From: Adiantum capillus-veneris
Taxonomy: Eukaryota; Streptophyta; Polypodiopsida; Polypodiales; Pteridaceae
Direction of reading: 5' to 3'
Assembly (NCBI GenBank): GCA_014529385.2
Contig: CM043953.1
Location: 93,873,342 to 93,937,341 of the forward strand
DNA: 64,000 nucleotides
The notes beneath the pieces are model-generated. The model was not told where the DNA came from. It was given only the letters and a program-made list of their open reading frames with translations, and did no database searches. Of this stretch, positions 1-9,806 are shown piece after piece. The position numbers were made by a program, and so were the translations under genes. Every line of letters begins with the position of its first letter. Position 1 is the first letter of the stretch.

Positions 1-2
1 CC

Positions 3-798
3 ATGGTCAAGCCTATTCTACACCTACTTCGAGTGGTGAATGGCTTACAGCCATGCATTGGCAAAGTCTACGAAGCCATGGATCGGATGATAGAGGCACT
101 TGAGAAGCTTGTGCCTGACCCTGTTCAGTATGCGGAGATTCATGGCTTGTGTGAGTCAAGGTGGAATGGATACTACTCTCCACTTCATGCGACAGCTTAT
201 GTGCTTGACCCTGAGTTTCAGGGAAGGCGTCAAGAGACCGACAAGGAGGTGAGCAAAGGATGGCGGCTTGCATTGGAGCGCCTTGAGCCTCGCAGTGACA
301 TTTAGGCGCAAGATTAGAGACGAGCTACTCAACTACAGGCAAAAGAAGGGCTCTTATAGATGTGTAGATGCACAGCTTGATCGCAACAAGATTGGCTCGG
401 TTTTGTGGTGGGAGGACTATGGAGGAGATGGCCCACATTTGCAGTGCTTGGCTGTTCGTGTCCTTAGCCAAGCATGTACCACTAGTTGCTTGGAGCAACT
501 ATGGAGTGTGTACAGCCACATTGCCTCTAAGAAGAGGAATCGCCTTAGGGTTCAGAGGGCCAATGATTTGGTGTTTGTGAGCGCTAACTTACGCATGCTT
601 GCCAAGAGCGTCACACACAAGGCAGATCCTTTCACTGAGTGGGAGATGGCACAAGAGAATCCATCTATGGCCGATACTCTTTTGGAGGAGCTGGAGGAGG
701 ACTTCAAGCCTCAATGCGAGCCTCCCGAGCCCTCATACGTCGCTGACGACCTCGACTACGACGACGATATGGAGATTCAACAGGCGAGCACTTCTTGA
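3..798 (+). pseudogene. hAT-superfamily transposase, C-terminal remnant
   Basis: The coding trace runs off the left edge of the window. It is seen in two overlapping frames, one from the edge to 305 and one from 268 to 798, so a frameshift lies in the overlap. The second frame carries the hAT C-terminal dimerisation signature in the expected order: a WW pair near residue 47, then SCLEQLWSVYSHIASKKRN, then VFVSANLRML. In hAT transposases this region mediates dimerisation and contributes to the active site. An acidic D/E-rich tail precedes the stop. The catalytic N-terminal part is outside the window. It may be the rotted end of an autonomous element related to the hAT-type MITEs further along, but no terminal repeat is visible to prove that. 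The family call is firm; functionality is unlikely. Confidence 0.85.
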
Positions 799-1118
799 GT
801 TTGATGATCATTGATCACTCGACTCTCGAGTCTAGACTCTTGAGTGTACGACTCTACCTACTACATAGCCCTTTATACTTTTTGTTATCCTTGAGGCCTC
901 AGGCTTGTCCTAAGTCCTTTAGGCTTTTTGACTCTTGAGCCCTTGTGGCATGCACTTCTCATTTTGTATCCATCGATCATCGATGTTTTATTAGCACATT
1001 TCCGCTTATATGACTCGTGTTCTTTGGTCTATTTAGTGTAAATTTATGGTCAAAGTGATGCTCTATGTGTGTGGCATGTGTGTAGGTCAAAAAATGCCAA
1101 AAAAACTCTTTTTTTTTT

Positions 1119-1180
1119 GCCGTTCCGAACCCCGTCCCGTCCCCGTTCCCGACCCCGAACCGCCGTCCCATGTAGCTATG
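1119..1180. repeat. Partial copy of the G/C-run MITE family
   Basis: This is a run of degenerate GTTCC/GTCCC repeats ending in CCGTCCCATGTAGCTATG. That end resembles the right terminal inverted repeats of the MITEs at 4471-4646 and 19265-19410. No matching left terminus was found, so the copy looks truncated. I see nothing recognisable in 799-1118 or 1181-1372. Confidence 0.5.
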
Positions 1181-1372
1181 CTGCAGAATCCTCTTGCACA
1201 AGGAAAGGATCAATAAATCTTCGATTTGACCACCATCAGATAAGAAAGACTTAAATGTAGGGCATGGCTCGCGAGGGGAAACTTGTCCAGCGTCGCGGCC
1301 GTCACGATCGAGTACTCGACTAGGGTCGGGTATATGTGCCACTAAGTAAGCCCATCTTGATATCGCTGATAA

Positions 1373-1795
1373 TCAATTAGAAGCTTCATATTGTTGCTTC
1401 TGTTTCTGATGATTCTGATAAGAAGTTGGTTGCTTAGAACTGTAGCATTTCCAAGAATATTCATGCTGAGACTTTTGTTGCTCGCACGAAGGTACTTTGC
1501 GTCTAGTTGTCTCTGAGAAACAATGCTTTGGGTGAGAAAATTTCGGTTCCGAAGGCTTATGTTTCAATGGTTCTTTCTAGTCGACCACTGAAGCGTCGGA
1601 AGAAGATGCATGTATTGTCCGAGAAGTTGTTGGTTGACTCCGAGAAGGGGTTTGCATTTGCATCTGATCCAAGCAAGTGTGAATGGATGTGAGGCTTGAT
1701 GAAATTGTTGCCATCTGTGCTTTGAGAATTGCTATCATGTCCTCCGGCATATTATGGTCGTTACCATCTTGTGATCCGGCCATGTGATTGCTCAA
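1373..1795 (-). pseudogene. Gag-like fragment of the minus-strand LTR element
   Basis: Two segments in the same minus frame (1795-1577 and 1567-1373) are separated by one stop. The first starts MSNHMAGSQDGNDHNMPEDM and has a short helical stretch (MIAILKAQMATISSSL) typical of the N-terminus of plant retrotransposon Gag proteins. The second is rich in K, Q, H and S. There is no CCHC knuckle and no Pol domain. The Gag call rests mainly on position, just downstream of a primer-binding site, and on composition. Confidence 0.45.
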
Positions 1796-2877
1796 CGGGA
1801 GTAACTGAAACTGTGTGGCGTGACGATATGTTACATACCCACAATACTCTTGCTAGATGGGGTTGGCCTTTGGAGCGCGTAATGGGCTATTGTGGAACCG
1901 GTTCTTGAAGAGGGCTCTTTCTTGCGGGTGCCAATGCGAGAACAAGTTCGGGTACTTGTTCAGCGAGAGGCTTTGGTTCTAGTTCCGATGCCGGGGGAGG
2001 CACCTCAGGAACAAAGTGCGGGCTGGTTTCCGAGAGAACCTCTTCTGAGAGTTCATCAATGTACGAGATGTACAGAAGAGGTTCGTCGGTCATGGCTAGA
2101 AAATGTACCGCGCGCAAGATATGCACACACAAGGCCAGCGCTGAGTGATGGGGTAGAGCAACGTGCCATGTTGTTGGATTACGTAAGTTTAATTTTGAAG
2201 AGGTACACCTATAAGGAGTTTTCACATTGGGCTGGCCAGTCACCTTAATGTATTAAAAGTGAGTTTAATAATATGTTGTTCAGCACTGCTGCTTGTTTAC
2301 ACAAAGAGATACTCCAGCAAAAAGGCAAGCATGGCGTGAAAAGGCAGCTTGCGTCAAAACGAATTGAAGGGGCAGCGTGGCTGAATTGCAATGTTCTGGC
2401 AACCAAAGAGGTGTGCATAGGGAGTGTATATGAAGAGGTGCAGCCCAGCCAGCGTTTCAGATTTGCAGTGCCATTTCAGCCCAACCACATCTGCCCAACG
2501 TTGACAGCATGTTCAACCCAGCGTTTTTAGCATATGCAGCCTACTGATTCAGCAGTCCAGCATCAAGAGGCACATCTTTTCACATGAAGGGGTGTGAATG
2601 CGAGGAGGTACTTGGCTGCCAGGGGTATGTCCTTTCATAAAAAAGGGTGCGAGCACTGAAGCACGAAAGGGTGCAGGGCTTCTCCGGGTACGTCACACAC
2701 TCACATCTGTAGTCTGTTCGTTATTTACGTGATTGAAACAGAAGGATTCATATTACCTTATACGCGTATGCGCATGTGCACCACCTTTCTTCTGCTTCCA
2801 TGCAACTCCGGGAAGGGGGGGGAGGGTAGCGGCGAGGGTGAGAGGCTCACAACCTTCGGGTCTCGGGAGAAAATTTT

Positions 2878-2889
2878 GCTCTAATACCA
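2878..2889 (-). promoter_or_regulatory. Primer-binding site (initiator-Met tRNA type)
   Basis: On the minus strand this reads TGGTATTAGAGC, one mismatch from the plant initiator-Met tRNA complement TGGTATCAGAGC. It lies one base from the putative LTR end at 2891, the normal place for priming minus-strand DNA synthesis. Confidence 0.75.
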
Positions 2890-3030
2890 CTGTAAGGATT
2901 CTAGGTGCTAATCCTTAATTAAGTACTTAAACTCATGATTAAGACTTAAGAAACTTGAACGGAACTCAGAAACAAGACTCAGAAGACTCTGTGTTTGATT
3001 GATGACTGCTTGAAACTGAGTACAATAGGC

Positions 3031-3043
3031 TCCTTATATAGGA
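3031..3043 (-). promoter_or_regulatory. Candidate LTR TATA box
   Basis: The self-complementary TCCTTATATAGGA sits in the middle of the putative LTR, about 140 bp from its 3' end on the minus strand. That is the usual position of a retrotransposon core promoter. The motif alone does not show activity. Confidence 0.45.
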
Positions 3044-4078
3044 GACGAAGAGACACAAATGAAAAGACATGTCTCTTGGTGAAGAGACATGACTTTAGAC
3101 GTCAAGACACATCCTTTCGGCGAAGAGCTGCAACCATTGGGCGAATAGTCGCAACCGTAGAGCGAAGGGGTGTGACCAGTCGTCCAAGGAGTGTGGCTTT
3201 TGACGAAGAGGCACGTCTCTTGGGCGAAGGGTTGTGACCATCCAAGCGCAGGGGTCCTCCTTGGCATGGCACTTCGCGTATCTGCAACTAGGAGTAGATG
3301 TAATGTTGTTAACATAGTCACAATCGTGACACACTGTATGGCTAGTGTGAAACGACCGACGGTCGAGAGTTTCACCCGCAGATGGGAAGGCCTTGTCGCC
3401 ACGAGTTGGTCGGACCGACCGGCACTGGAATCTGAGCAGTAAAAGTATGTCTACGCTCTACTCAAAGTTTGAAGAGAAGATCACCCGATAACTGGGCTAC
3501 ATTGCATTTTTGGATGTGGTCCAAGTGGTGATAGATGGTTAGATGACCAATGGAAGTGCCATAAAAGCATCTCCTAAAATTTAGGAAACTGCTATTGTGG
3601 GCCATGAAATCTGTTCGCGTCATTAGCTCCAGAATGACAAGAGGAACATTTTATTACTTTGCCGCTAAGTCAACTGAGCAACCGGTTAAGATATTTTTAG
3701 ACCAGAAGGTGCAAAACGGGAAAACCATGCATGAGTGCCATTTGGCACATTTTTGGGCACTTTCCAGCTTGAGAGAGAGAGAGGTGTTGAAATTAAACGT
3801 GGGGCTGCATTTTTAGCCGTACGGTGGATTGTTGCACGTACCAAAGCTATTGTGTGCTTACCTACCCTCTATGTACAGTGAAGTGCAAGAAGTGAAGCCT
3901 TGCACAGCATTCACTGCTCTCTCTCTCCCCTCCGTGCAGTTATGTGATGCCCCACAAGAGGGCTCTTCATTTGACCTATGTACAATTGTGTGGGTTCATG
4001 CGCGATTGCCGAGGTAAGAGCCTCTTGCACAGGTACCCGATAAGTTGGTAACTAAACCCCCGCAGGTACAGGTGAATT

Positions 4079-4107
4079 CGGAGAGATTTCACGCGAGAAA
4101 TCTCTCC
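4079..4107. other. Stem-loop motif within repeat H
   Basis: GGAGAGATTTC, the loop ACGC, then GAGAAATCTCTCC form a near-perfect hairpin. Related hairpins occur in the other H copy near 18567-18595 and 18783-18813, with different bases but the same layout. Confidence 0.6.
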
Positions 4108-4470
4108 CGATTCAAAGGGCAAGTAGCCCTACAGGTGCGGAAGCTCGAGGACTTGCTACGGATGCGACCACTTGCAAAACAGAGCCCAAAACAGGGAAAT
4201 ACAGCCTGCTGTGTATTTTGCAGGTTTAGGGTTTCGGCCCGAAACAGTCTCTAATACCTCCAGGAGGTCCGAGGACGCAAGGGGACCGCTGTGCGAGTGA
4301 TCTGGCGTATTTTCAGGGCAGAAAGCAGAGAATTCAGCGTGCTGCAGATTCTCGCCAGGTTTTGCTAAGTGTTCGTATGCGTCGAAAAAGTCACTTTTTG
4401 CAAGTACAGTTATAATGCCGAAATCGGGCCAGAACAGGTCATTTTCAATCTGGATTATGCGGGGCAGGCT

Positions 4471-4646
4471 CCATAGTTACAAGGAATGGTCATTTTCAGG
4501 TCGTCGTTCCCCGTTCCCAATCTAGCTTCCCGTTCCAAACCCCCATTCCGTGTTTCAGACGTGAGTGTTTGAAACAGGGAATGGCATTTCCTATCGGTTG
4601 CCATTCCCCGTTCCCTATTCCGATTTCCCGTTCCGGGTAACTATGG
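4471..4646. mobile_element. hAT-type MITE (copy 1)
   Basis: This is a 176-bp element. Its ends, CCATAGTTACAAGGAATGG and the reverse complement of CCGTTCCGGGTAACTATGG, are terminal inverted repeats matching at most positions. The interior is made of GTTCCC-type short repeats and has no coding capacity. The flanking 8-mers are ggcaggct and gggcagct, which resemble an 8-bp target duplication with one indel, as expected for hAT transposition. It is inserted in repeat H. Confidence 0.7.
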
Positions 4647-4884
4647 GGGCAGCTTGTTGGAAATCACAGGGTTTATTCCCTCTTTGAGTACAATAAAGAA
4701 ATACCGAAAGGGGCGCCAGTGTTTGGGGCCAACACGTGTCGGCGTCTGCTTGGTAGCCCTCTAGCTTCCAAGCTGTGTGTGTGTGAAGTATCAATTCCCG
4801 TTACAGGTTTTTATTTGCAAAGTTTCTCTGCAACCTAAAGTCTAAAGTAAAGTTTTGGGTGAAAGACTACGTATACCGCCCTAG

Positions 4885-5243
<359 letters not shown>

Positions 5244-5249
5244 CAAGAT

Positions 5250-5597
5250 CTGTCGTGTTTGGCGAGCCAGATCTGCGTTTTAACAGCCAACATTCAGCAC
5301 TTCATTCTTCTCACATCGGGAGCACAAATCAGCCCCAGATCTACCCCTTGGTGGCGATTAGCAACCCCTCATCGAGACGGATCCAAAGCTGCATCAAATC
5401 AGCCCCGAAGGTGCTTCATCTTGAAGAGTTATAACAACAACATTCCCCATAGAGTCTGCATTGAGGTATTGCCTGTGTATATTCTATTTACACAATCAAA
5501 AGAAATTTACCACAAGCAACCATGTGGGGGCCCCTTGAGAGGGGTTGGTTGGGACCCCATTGGCTGTCATTCTCCTTCTCTCTCTCCCCCCCTCTAC

Positions 5598-5667
<70 letters not shown>

Positions 5668-5776
5668 GGAACCATCAATCATGCTAAGTAGCACACATTC
5701 AAGCACGGAAAGAAGTAAAGATATGTGGAAGTGTAACGTCTAGATCTTCACCATTTCAATTCCTTTACACCTGATA
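5250..5776 (+). repeat. LTR related to the A/B/C group, 5' copy
   Basis: The segment ends at a primer-binding site (5778) and shares with the A LTR the block beginning GTGGGG followed by a CT-rich run and then a 100-bp tail. The CT-rich run is expanded to a 64-bp pure (CT)n at 5601-5664. The upstream border is not resolved. Cagcccc-type motifs at 5290-5410 also recall the A LTR. Confidence 0.5.
5601..5664. repeat. (CT)n microsatellite inside an LTR
   Basis: An uninterrupted TC/CT tract at the position where the related A LTR has only a short CTCTCTCTATCTCTC run. Confidence 0.95.
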
Positions 5777-5777
5777 T

Positions 5778-5789
5778 TGGTAACAGAGC
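5778..5789 (+). promoter_or_regulatory. Primer-binding site
   Basis: TGGTAACAGAGC differs by one base from the initiator-Met type site and is followed by CTTTGTGATTTTC, similar to the downstream bases in elements A and B. Confidence 0.65.
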
Positions 5790-6912
5790 TTTGTGATTTT
5801 CACTAATCCGCTAATCTTTGGAATTTTTTTCTCTAGTGTTTGAGAATGTGTTGTGTTTCGCCCAAGGACGCTAGTCTCACTCCCGCGACTGTGCGTGTAG
5901 GAAATGCAAACGCTGTATACCGGCCGTTACGATTGTGGTGCCCTTGTGAGAGGGTAGTTGACTTGGTGTGCACGCTCGACCACTTCGATATCAAGAAATC
6001 CTAGCATGGATATTTGCAATCCTAAATTCGTCGACATGACAAATCGCATCATTAAAGACATGCATTGAAAACATGAAGATGTTGATTGCGAGCATCAGGA
6101 TTTGTTAGCGACATATGACGACAAAGGAAGGTGCCATCCAGGTCAGTCTATTAGCTTTGGAGCATTGTTTGCACAACTCTCTCTCTCCCATCTACTTGGA
6201 GAATTCCATCATTCCAAAAGAGGCATTGCATCGTCATTGATCTGTACACATCTTTGGCAGCACATCGGATTCACACCATCTACATCTTCTTAGCAATCGG
6301 TGGCCATCAATCAGAAGCCAAAGGGTTCCAATTCGAGGCAACCATTGCGAGAGTTCACAAGCATCGTGAGCCTACATTCACAACCACACCCGCTGCATAG
6401 ACAAGGATTCATGTAGAGCTTCCATCATATGGCAATCTAATCGAAGCCCCAAGAGGAGCCTCTATCTTTGAGGAGTTATTTGGCGGTTTCGTGAGACATC
6501 ATACAGAGGATTTGCCATGGTTTGTGGGCGTTCAAAGGACATATCCACCTTCATCTTCCATTTAGCATTCTCGTCAATCTTCCTACGTAGGGGCAACATA
6601 GGCTGGCCGATAACCTTCCTGGACATCAACGTTTCGTATCCAACCATTCATTCTACGAGCATCTATCCAGTTTGCAGTTTGGTTCACTCCATCCGAGTTG
6701 GGACAACAAAGGTTGGCCAGTAACCAACAAGGGAATCGTTGATCCAGAAGGCAGTCCAGTGTCTGCAAGTAGATGTATCATCACGATCCCTATCTATTGG
6801 TCATTTTTGGGGAGCCTCTCTCATAAGTAGCCATGGAGGACATCATTTAGAAGGCCATTCATTCAAGATCATCTTATGGCTTGCATGGAGTTTGGTACCC
6901 GTACCTCACCTT
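5790..6912 (+). mobile_element. Internal region of element C, decayed
   Basis: This is the interval between a primer-binding site and a polypurine tract. It is only about 1.1 kb, and no Gag, protease or Pol motif could be read in any frame, so most of the internal region has been deleted or has decayed. The last 40 bases, up to the polypurine tract, resemble the matching ends of A and B (for example ggtacc, then tacctcac). Confidence 0.45.
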
Positions 6913-6925
6913 AAGCAGGAGGGGA
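6913..6925 (+). promoter_or_regulatory. Polypurine tract of element C
   Basis: AAGCAGGAGGGGA immediately precedes the LTR start TGTCACGT, matching the tract before the A 3' LTR at 11701-11713. Confidence 0.7.
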
Positions 6926-7244
6926 TGTCACGTACACATGGCCCCGTGTGCTATGAGTGTAAGGTGCAGTGATGTGAATGATGAACTTTGCTCAAGATGC
7001 GTCCTCCGAACTGTGCTCAAGGTTCCTTTTACTTACGGAAGGGAGAGCCTTTCGTTCCTTTAGTGAGAGAGTGCAAATGATCACAAAACAAAGTGGTAAA
7101 CACTGTGAATGTAGGTGTTGAGACTGAGAGACAGAGAGAGAAGAATACGACACCAGAATGTTGTCAAACCCTCCTCCCAAGACCCCACTCTCTATGGTAA
7201 GAGCGGTCTACTATTGATTGCACAAATCTCTACAATGCAGGGGA

Positions 7245-8324
7245 TGTCACGTGACACATCCAACCCTATGTCCGTGGACAAGCTACAGCATGACCAGGGT
7301 TCAGTTCAGTCAAGTCAGTCTAGATTAGAAGTGATCTGGCACTTTTGTGAGTCTATTCGTAGACCGTGCATGCCCAATCACTTAGCATAGATGCATATCC
7401 TCTGGTTGCACACAGCATGATCATCAGTATTCCCATCACAATCCATTAGAATCAGTTAGGGGATTTTTCCAGTGCATTTAACCTATTTTCTCTATTTTTG
7501 ACATTTTTCACTTATTAATTTAAGTGACTTTCCAACAAAAGTAGGTGGGCAATTTGGGTGAGAAAATATATAAGCAAACCAAAGCTAGCACTCTTTGGCA
7601 GATGAGCAAAGAGCACAACAGGCCCCAGGCAACAGGTACTCCCCTCTCTAAGCAAGACCTCTCCAAGCTTCCCTTGGAGAGCCCCTCTCCCATCAGCCTA
7701 GCGTTTTTCTCATCGCCAACCTCCCCAAATCCCTAGTGTTTTCACTAACGCTACAAAGGCTGCCAGCGTTTTTCATTTTCAGCCTTCAGTGAAGCAGATG
7801 TCCCAGCGTTTTCAGCATTAAAGACGGCAGCCAATTCAGCCCTAGACACTTGCAAAAGAACCCCATTTTCAGCCTTCAAAAACGCAGCCAAAACAGTATT
7901 TTCAGCAGCCCCGAATCAGCCCCGAATTTCAGCCATAGTGTTTTTATGGACAGCAGATAGAAGACCGCAGATTTCAGCCCTTAAGTCGTCGTCGTCGTCA
8001 CCGGCATAGTCCCAAGTTGCATCAGTTTCCATGCATCATCATTGTACCACTTTGTGCAATCATAAGTAGACCACTCTCGCCGACAAGAGTGGGGCCTTCG
8101 GAGGAGGGTTTTACAACGTCTCTAGTGTCGTATCTCTTTTCTCTCTCTATCTCTCAGTCTCATACACTTGCACGCACAGTGTCCATTCACTTTGTTTGTG
8201 ATCATAGCACTCTCTCATTAAGAACGGAAGGCTCTACCTTCCATAAGAACAAAAGGAACCTTGAGCACAGTTCGGATCACTCGTCTTGAGCGAAGCGCAA
8301 ACATTCATTCCGCTGCACCTTACA
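7245..8324 (+). repeat. Element A 5' LTR
   Basis: 1080 bp. It contains a TATA box (7567), many cagcgttttcag-type motifs between 7730 and 7960, a short (GTC)n run near 7987, and a CT-rich stretch near 8130. Its last 310 bp form an inverted repeat with 6958-7239, because A landed in an LTR of its own family in the opposite orientation. Confidence 0.85.
7567..7574 (+). promoter_or_regulatory. TATA box of the A 5' LTR
   Basis: TATATAAG at 7567 is repeated at the same relative place in the 3' LTR (12040-12047), and a similar box is found in the B LTR on the minus strand. Conservation in three LTRs supports a real core promoter. Confidence 0.6.
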
Positions 8325-8325
8325 T

Positions 8326-8337
8326 TGGTATCACAGC
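8326..8337 (+). promoter_or_regulatory. Element A primer-binding site
   Basis: TGGTATCACAGC lies one base after the LTR end. It differs by one base from the initiator-Met complement. Confidence 0.8.
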
Positions 8338-8754
8338 TTTAGCAGTGTTCTGTATCACTCAAGGAAAGAACCACAAGAATCACAAGAATTTTTTTTGCTT
8401 GTTGCGGTCGCACGAACCCAAGTTCGCTTGGGCGTGTCGATTCCTGATCGTGTTTTTTGAAGAGTGACAGGAATTCCAAGAAAGAAGGGCTTGTCCAGCC
8501 TCCCCTTGTGTCTCTTTTCACTCATTGAGAGCGGACCGTGCACTTAGCGGCCGGCCAATCGACGTGAGGTGGGAAAAAGCAACCTTGGTGTGAGCACAAG
8601 GCCGCCAAGGGGTGCGCCCGTGGAAAAGAGTAGAACGCGGGTGAAGAAAAGATCCTTCTCAAACGCGATTTGCAAGCAAAAGAAAACCTCAAGAACCTCA
8701 ACACCCTCAAGAACCCAAGTTCCTCGTGAACTTAAGAACCAAAGATCATAGTGC

Positions 8755-9125
8755 ATGGTCGTCACCCGAAGCGGAATGGATACTTCGCATGCAGGTGATG
8801 AGCATGAGAGAGGCGACGAAGGATTCTCCCCACCAGGAGATTTTTCCAACCCTCCCCCTTCGCCATCTACGCCACGAGTTGGACCCACGTCTAAGGAGGC
8901 AATGGTCAAGTCGATGTTTGACATGATGGCACAACAGCAAGAAACGAATCGAGTTGCGTTGGCACAACTAGCAAGCAAAGCAGAACAACAGGAAGCTAAG
9001 GATTGCGAGCGCGACGAAAGAAACGAAAGAATTACAGCACAACAAGAAGCAAATCGCATTGCTGCGACGCACGAAAAGAATGAAAAGAGCTAAGAAAGGA
9101 GGAAGCGGCAGCACGAAGCGCGGCC
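8755..9125 (+). CDS. Element A Gag, N-terminal segment
   Basis: The frame opens MVVTRSGMDTSHAGDEHERG and continues with a proline-rich stretch, the segment SKEAMVKSMFDMMAQQQ and a long E/R/A-rich coiled coil. It ends at a stop at 9091. The coiled coil continues in another frame from about 9096 (EEAAARSAALEIERE), so a frameshift separates this part from the Gag core. The same N-terminus is recognisable in element B (MVITRSGMNTSHGGDEHGSG, 15489 down), which supports this start codon. Confidence 0.75.
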
Positions 9126-9806
9126 TTGGAGATCGAGCGAGAGGCTCAAAGAGAACTACGAACTCAAGAGTTGGTTCGACAAGTACTTGCCCCGAAATCC
9201 GAACCAACCAAAGATCGTGGGAGTTCCTCAAGTGACGCAAGCCACGATGCGGATTCCAACAACCCAGTCACAGAGAAGTTGACTTTCAGGAAGTATGATG
9301 ATAAGATGGATGCTACGGTTATTCATTCTTGGTTGCATCAACTTTATGCTTATTTTGCGACAACTAAAAAGACAAAAAATAGCAAAGTTTGGACGACAGC
9401 TATGTACCTTGTCAATGATGCCATCAATTGGTACCACGCATGGCAAGAGGCACAGCTAGCCGCGCACCTAGAGAAAGCCGACGAACTCACGCCCTTGTCT
9501 TTTAGTTTGGCTGATTTCCAAGACAAGCTCAAGGCGCAGTTTATGCCGCCTCAGTACCTTGCACGATTGAAGGACGATTGGCGCGCTCTCAAGCGAAATG
9601 GTATGCCGGTTATGTCTTTTTCTAATCGTGTTTTGCAGCTAGGTACCCAATTACGCAAGTCGGATGATGAACGCAAAGAGACATTCCTTTTTGGATTAGA
9701 CGAGTATATCAAGTACGATGTGGAGGTGCTCAATCCAATCAATCTCAACAAGGCGGTAGCGATTGCTCTCGCACAGGAGATGAAGCACAACAAGGGAAAG
9801 CCTTAG
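9126..9806 (+). CDS. Element A Gag core (capsid-like) domain
   Basis: A 226-residue open frame with the hallmarks of the plant Ty3-type Gag domain: LTFRKYDDKMDATVIHSWL, the tryptophan-rich AINWYHAWQEAQLAAH, then SLADFQDKLKAQFMPPQYLA and a conserved leucine-rich helix FSNRVLQLGTQL. Gag assembles the cytoplasmic particle that packages the RNA. It ends at TAG (9804), after which the same frame continues through a basic S/N/Q-rich linker to a zinc knuckle and protease. The stop is therefore internal to a once longer Gag-protease frame, or is read through. Confidence 0.85.
   Translation: MEIEREAQRELRTQELVRQVLAPKSEPTKDRGSSSSDASHDADSNNPVTEKLTFRKYDDKMDATVIHSWLHQLYAYFATTKKTKNSKVWTTAMYLVNDAINWYHAWQEAQLAAHLEKADELTPLSFSLADFQDKLKAQFMPPQYLARLKDDWRALKRNGMPVMSFSNRVLQLGTQLRKSDDERKETFLFGLDEYIKYDVEVLNPINLNKAVAIALAQEMKHNKGKP

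Larger units (their letters stand above)
1373..3333 (-). mobile_element. 5' portion of a minus-strand LTR retrotransposon
   Basis: Read on the minus strand the order is LTR (about 3333 to 2891), primer-binding site (2889-2878), a leader of about 1 kb and a short gag-like reading frame (1795-1373). The LTR borders suggested are TGTGTCACG and CCTTACA, about 443 bp, but the outer border is uncertain because no second LTR is present. The LTR contains several degenerate tandem copies of a roughly 30-bp unit with the core TTGGGCGAAG (about 3090-3245). Everything downstream of gag is missing, so this is a truncated, probably old copy. Confidence 0.6.
3346..4875 (+). repeat. Dispersed repeat H, plus-strand copy
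   Basis: This region aligns along its length with the reverse complement of 17975-19540. Landmarks shared in order are the start TGTGAAACG followed by GAGAGTTTCACCC, the block CATTGTACAATT-like near 3985, the stem-loop at 4079-4107, the telobox GGTTTAGGGTTT near 4224, and AATAAAGAAATAC near 4690. The TG start suggests a long LTR, but no Pol gene is linked to it and the 3' border is unclear. No open reading frame of note is present. A MITE (4471-4646) has inserted into this copy. Confidence 0.7.

Noticed and set aside
1887-2248. Two overlapping 118-residue open frames on opposite strands
   Set aside because: They are mutual shadows in a GC-rich leader of an LTR element, with no recognisable domain.
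4695-4720. GGCGCCAGTG-like primer-binding site on the minus strand
   Set aside because: It resembles some retroviral-type primer sites, but no LTR border lies next to it and it aligns within repeat H, where the other copy does not keep it.
8544-9059. 171-residue serine/cysteine-rich minus-strand frame
   Set aside because: Antisense shadow of the Gag coiled-coil region of element A.
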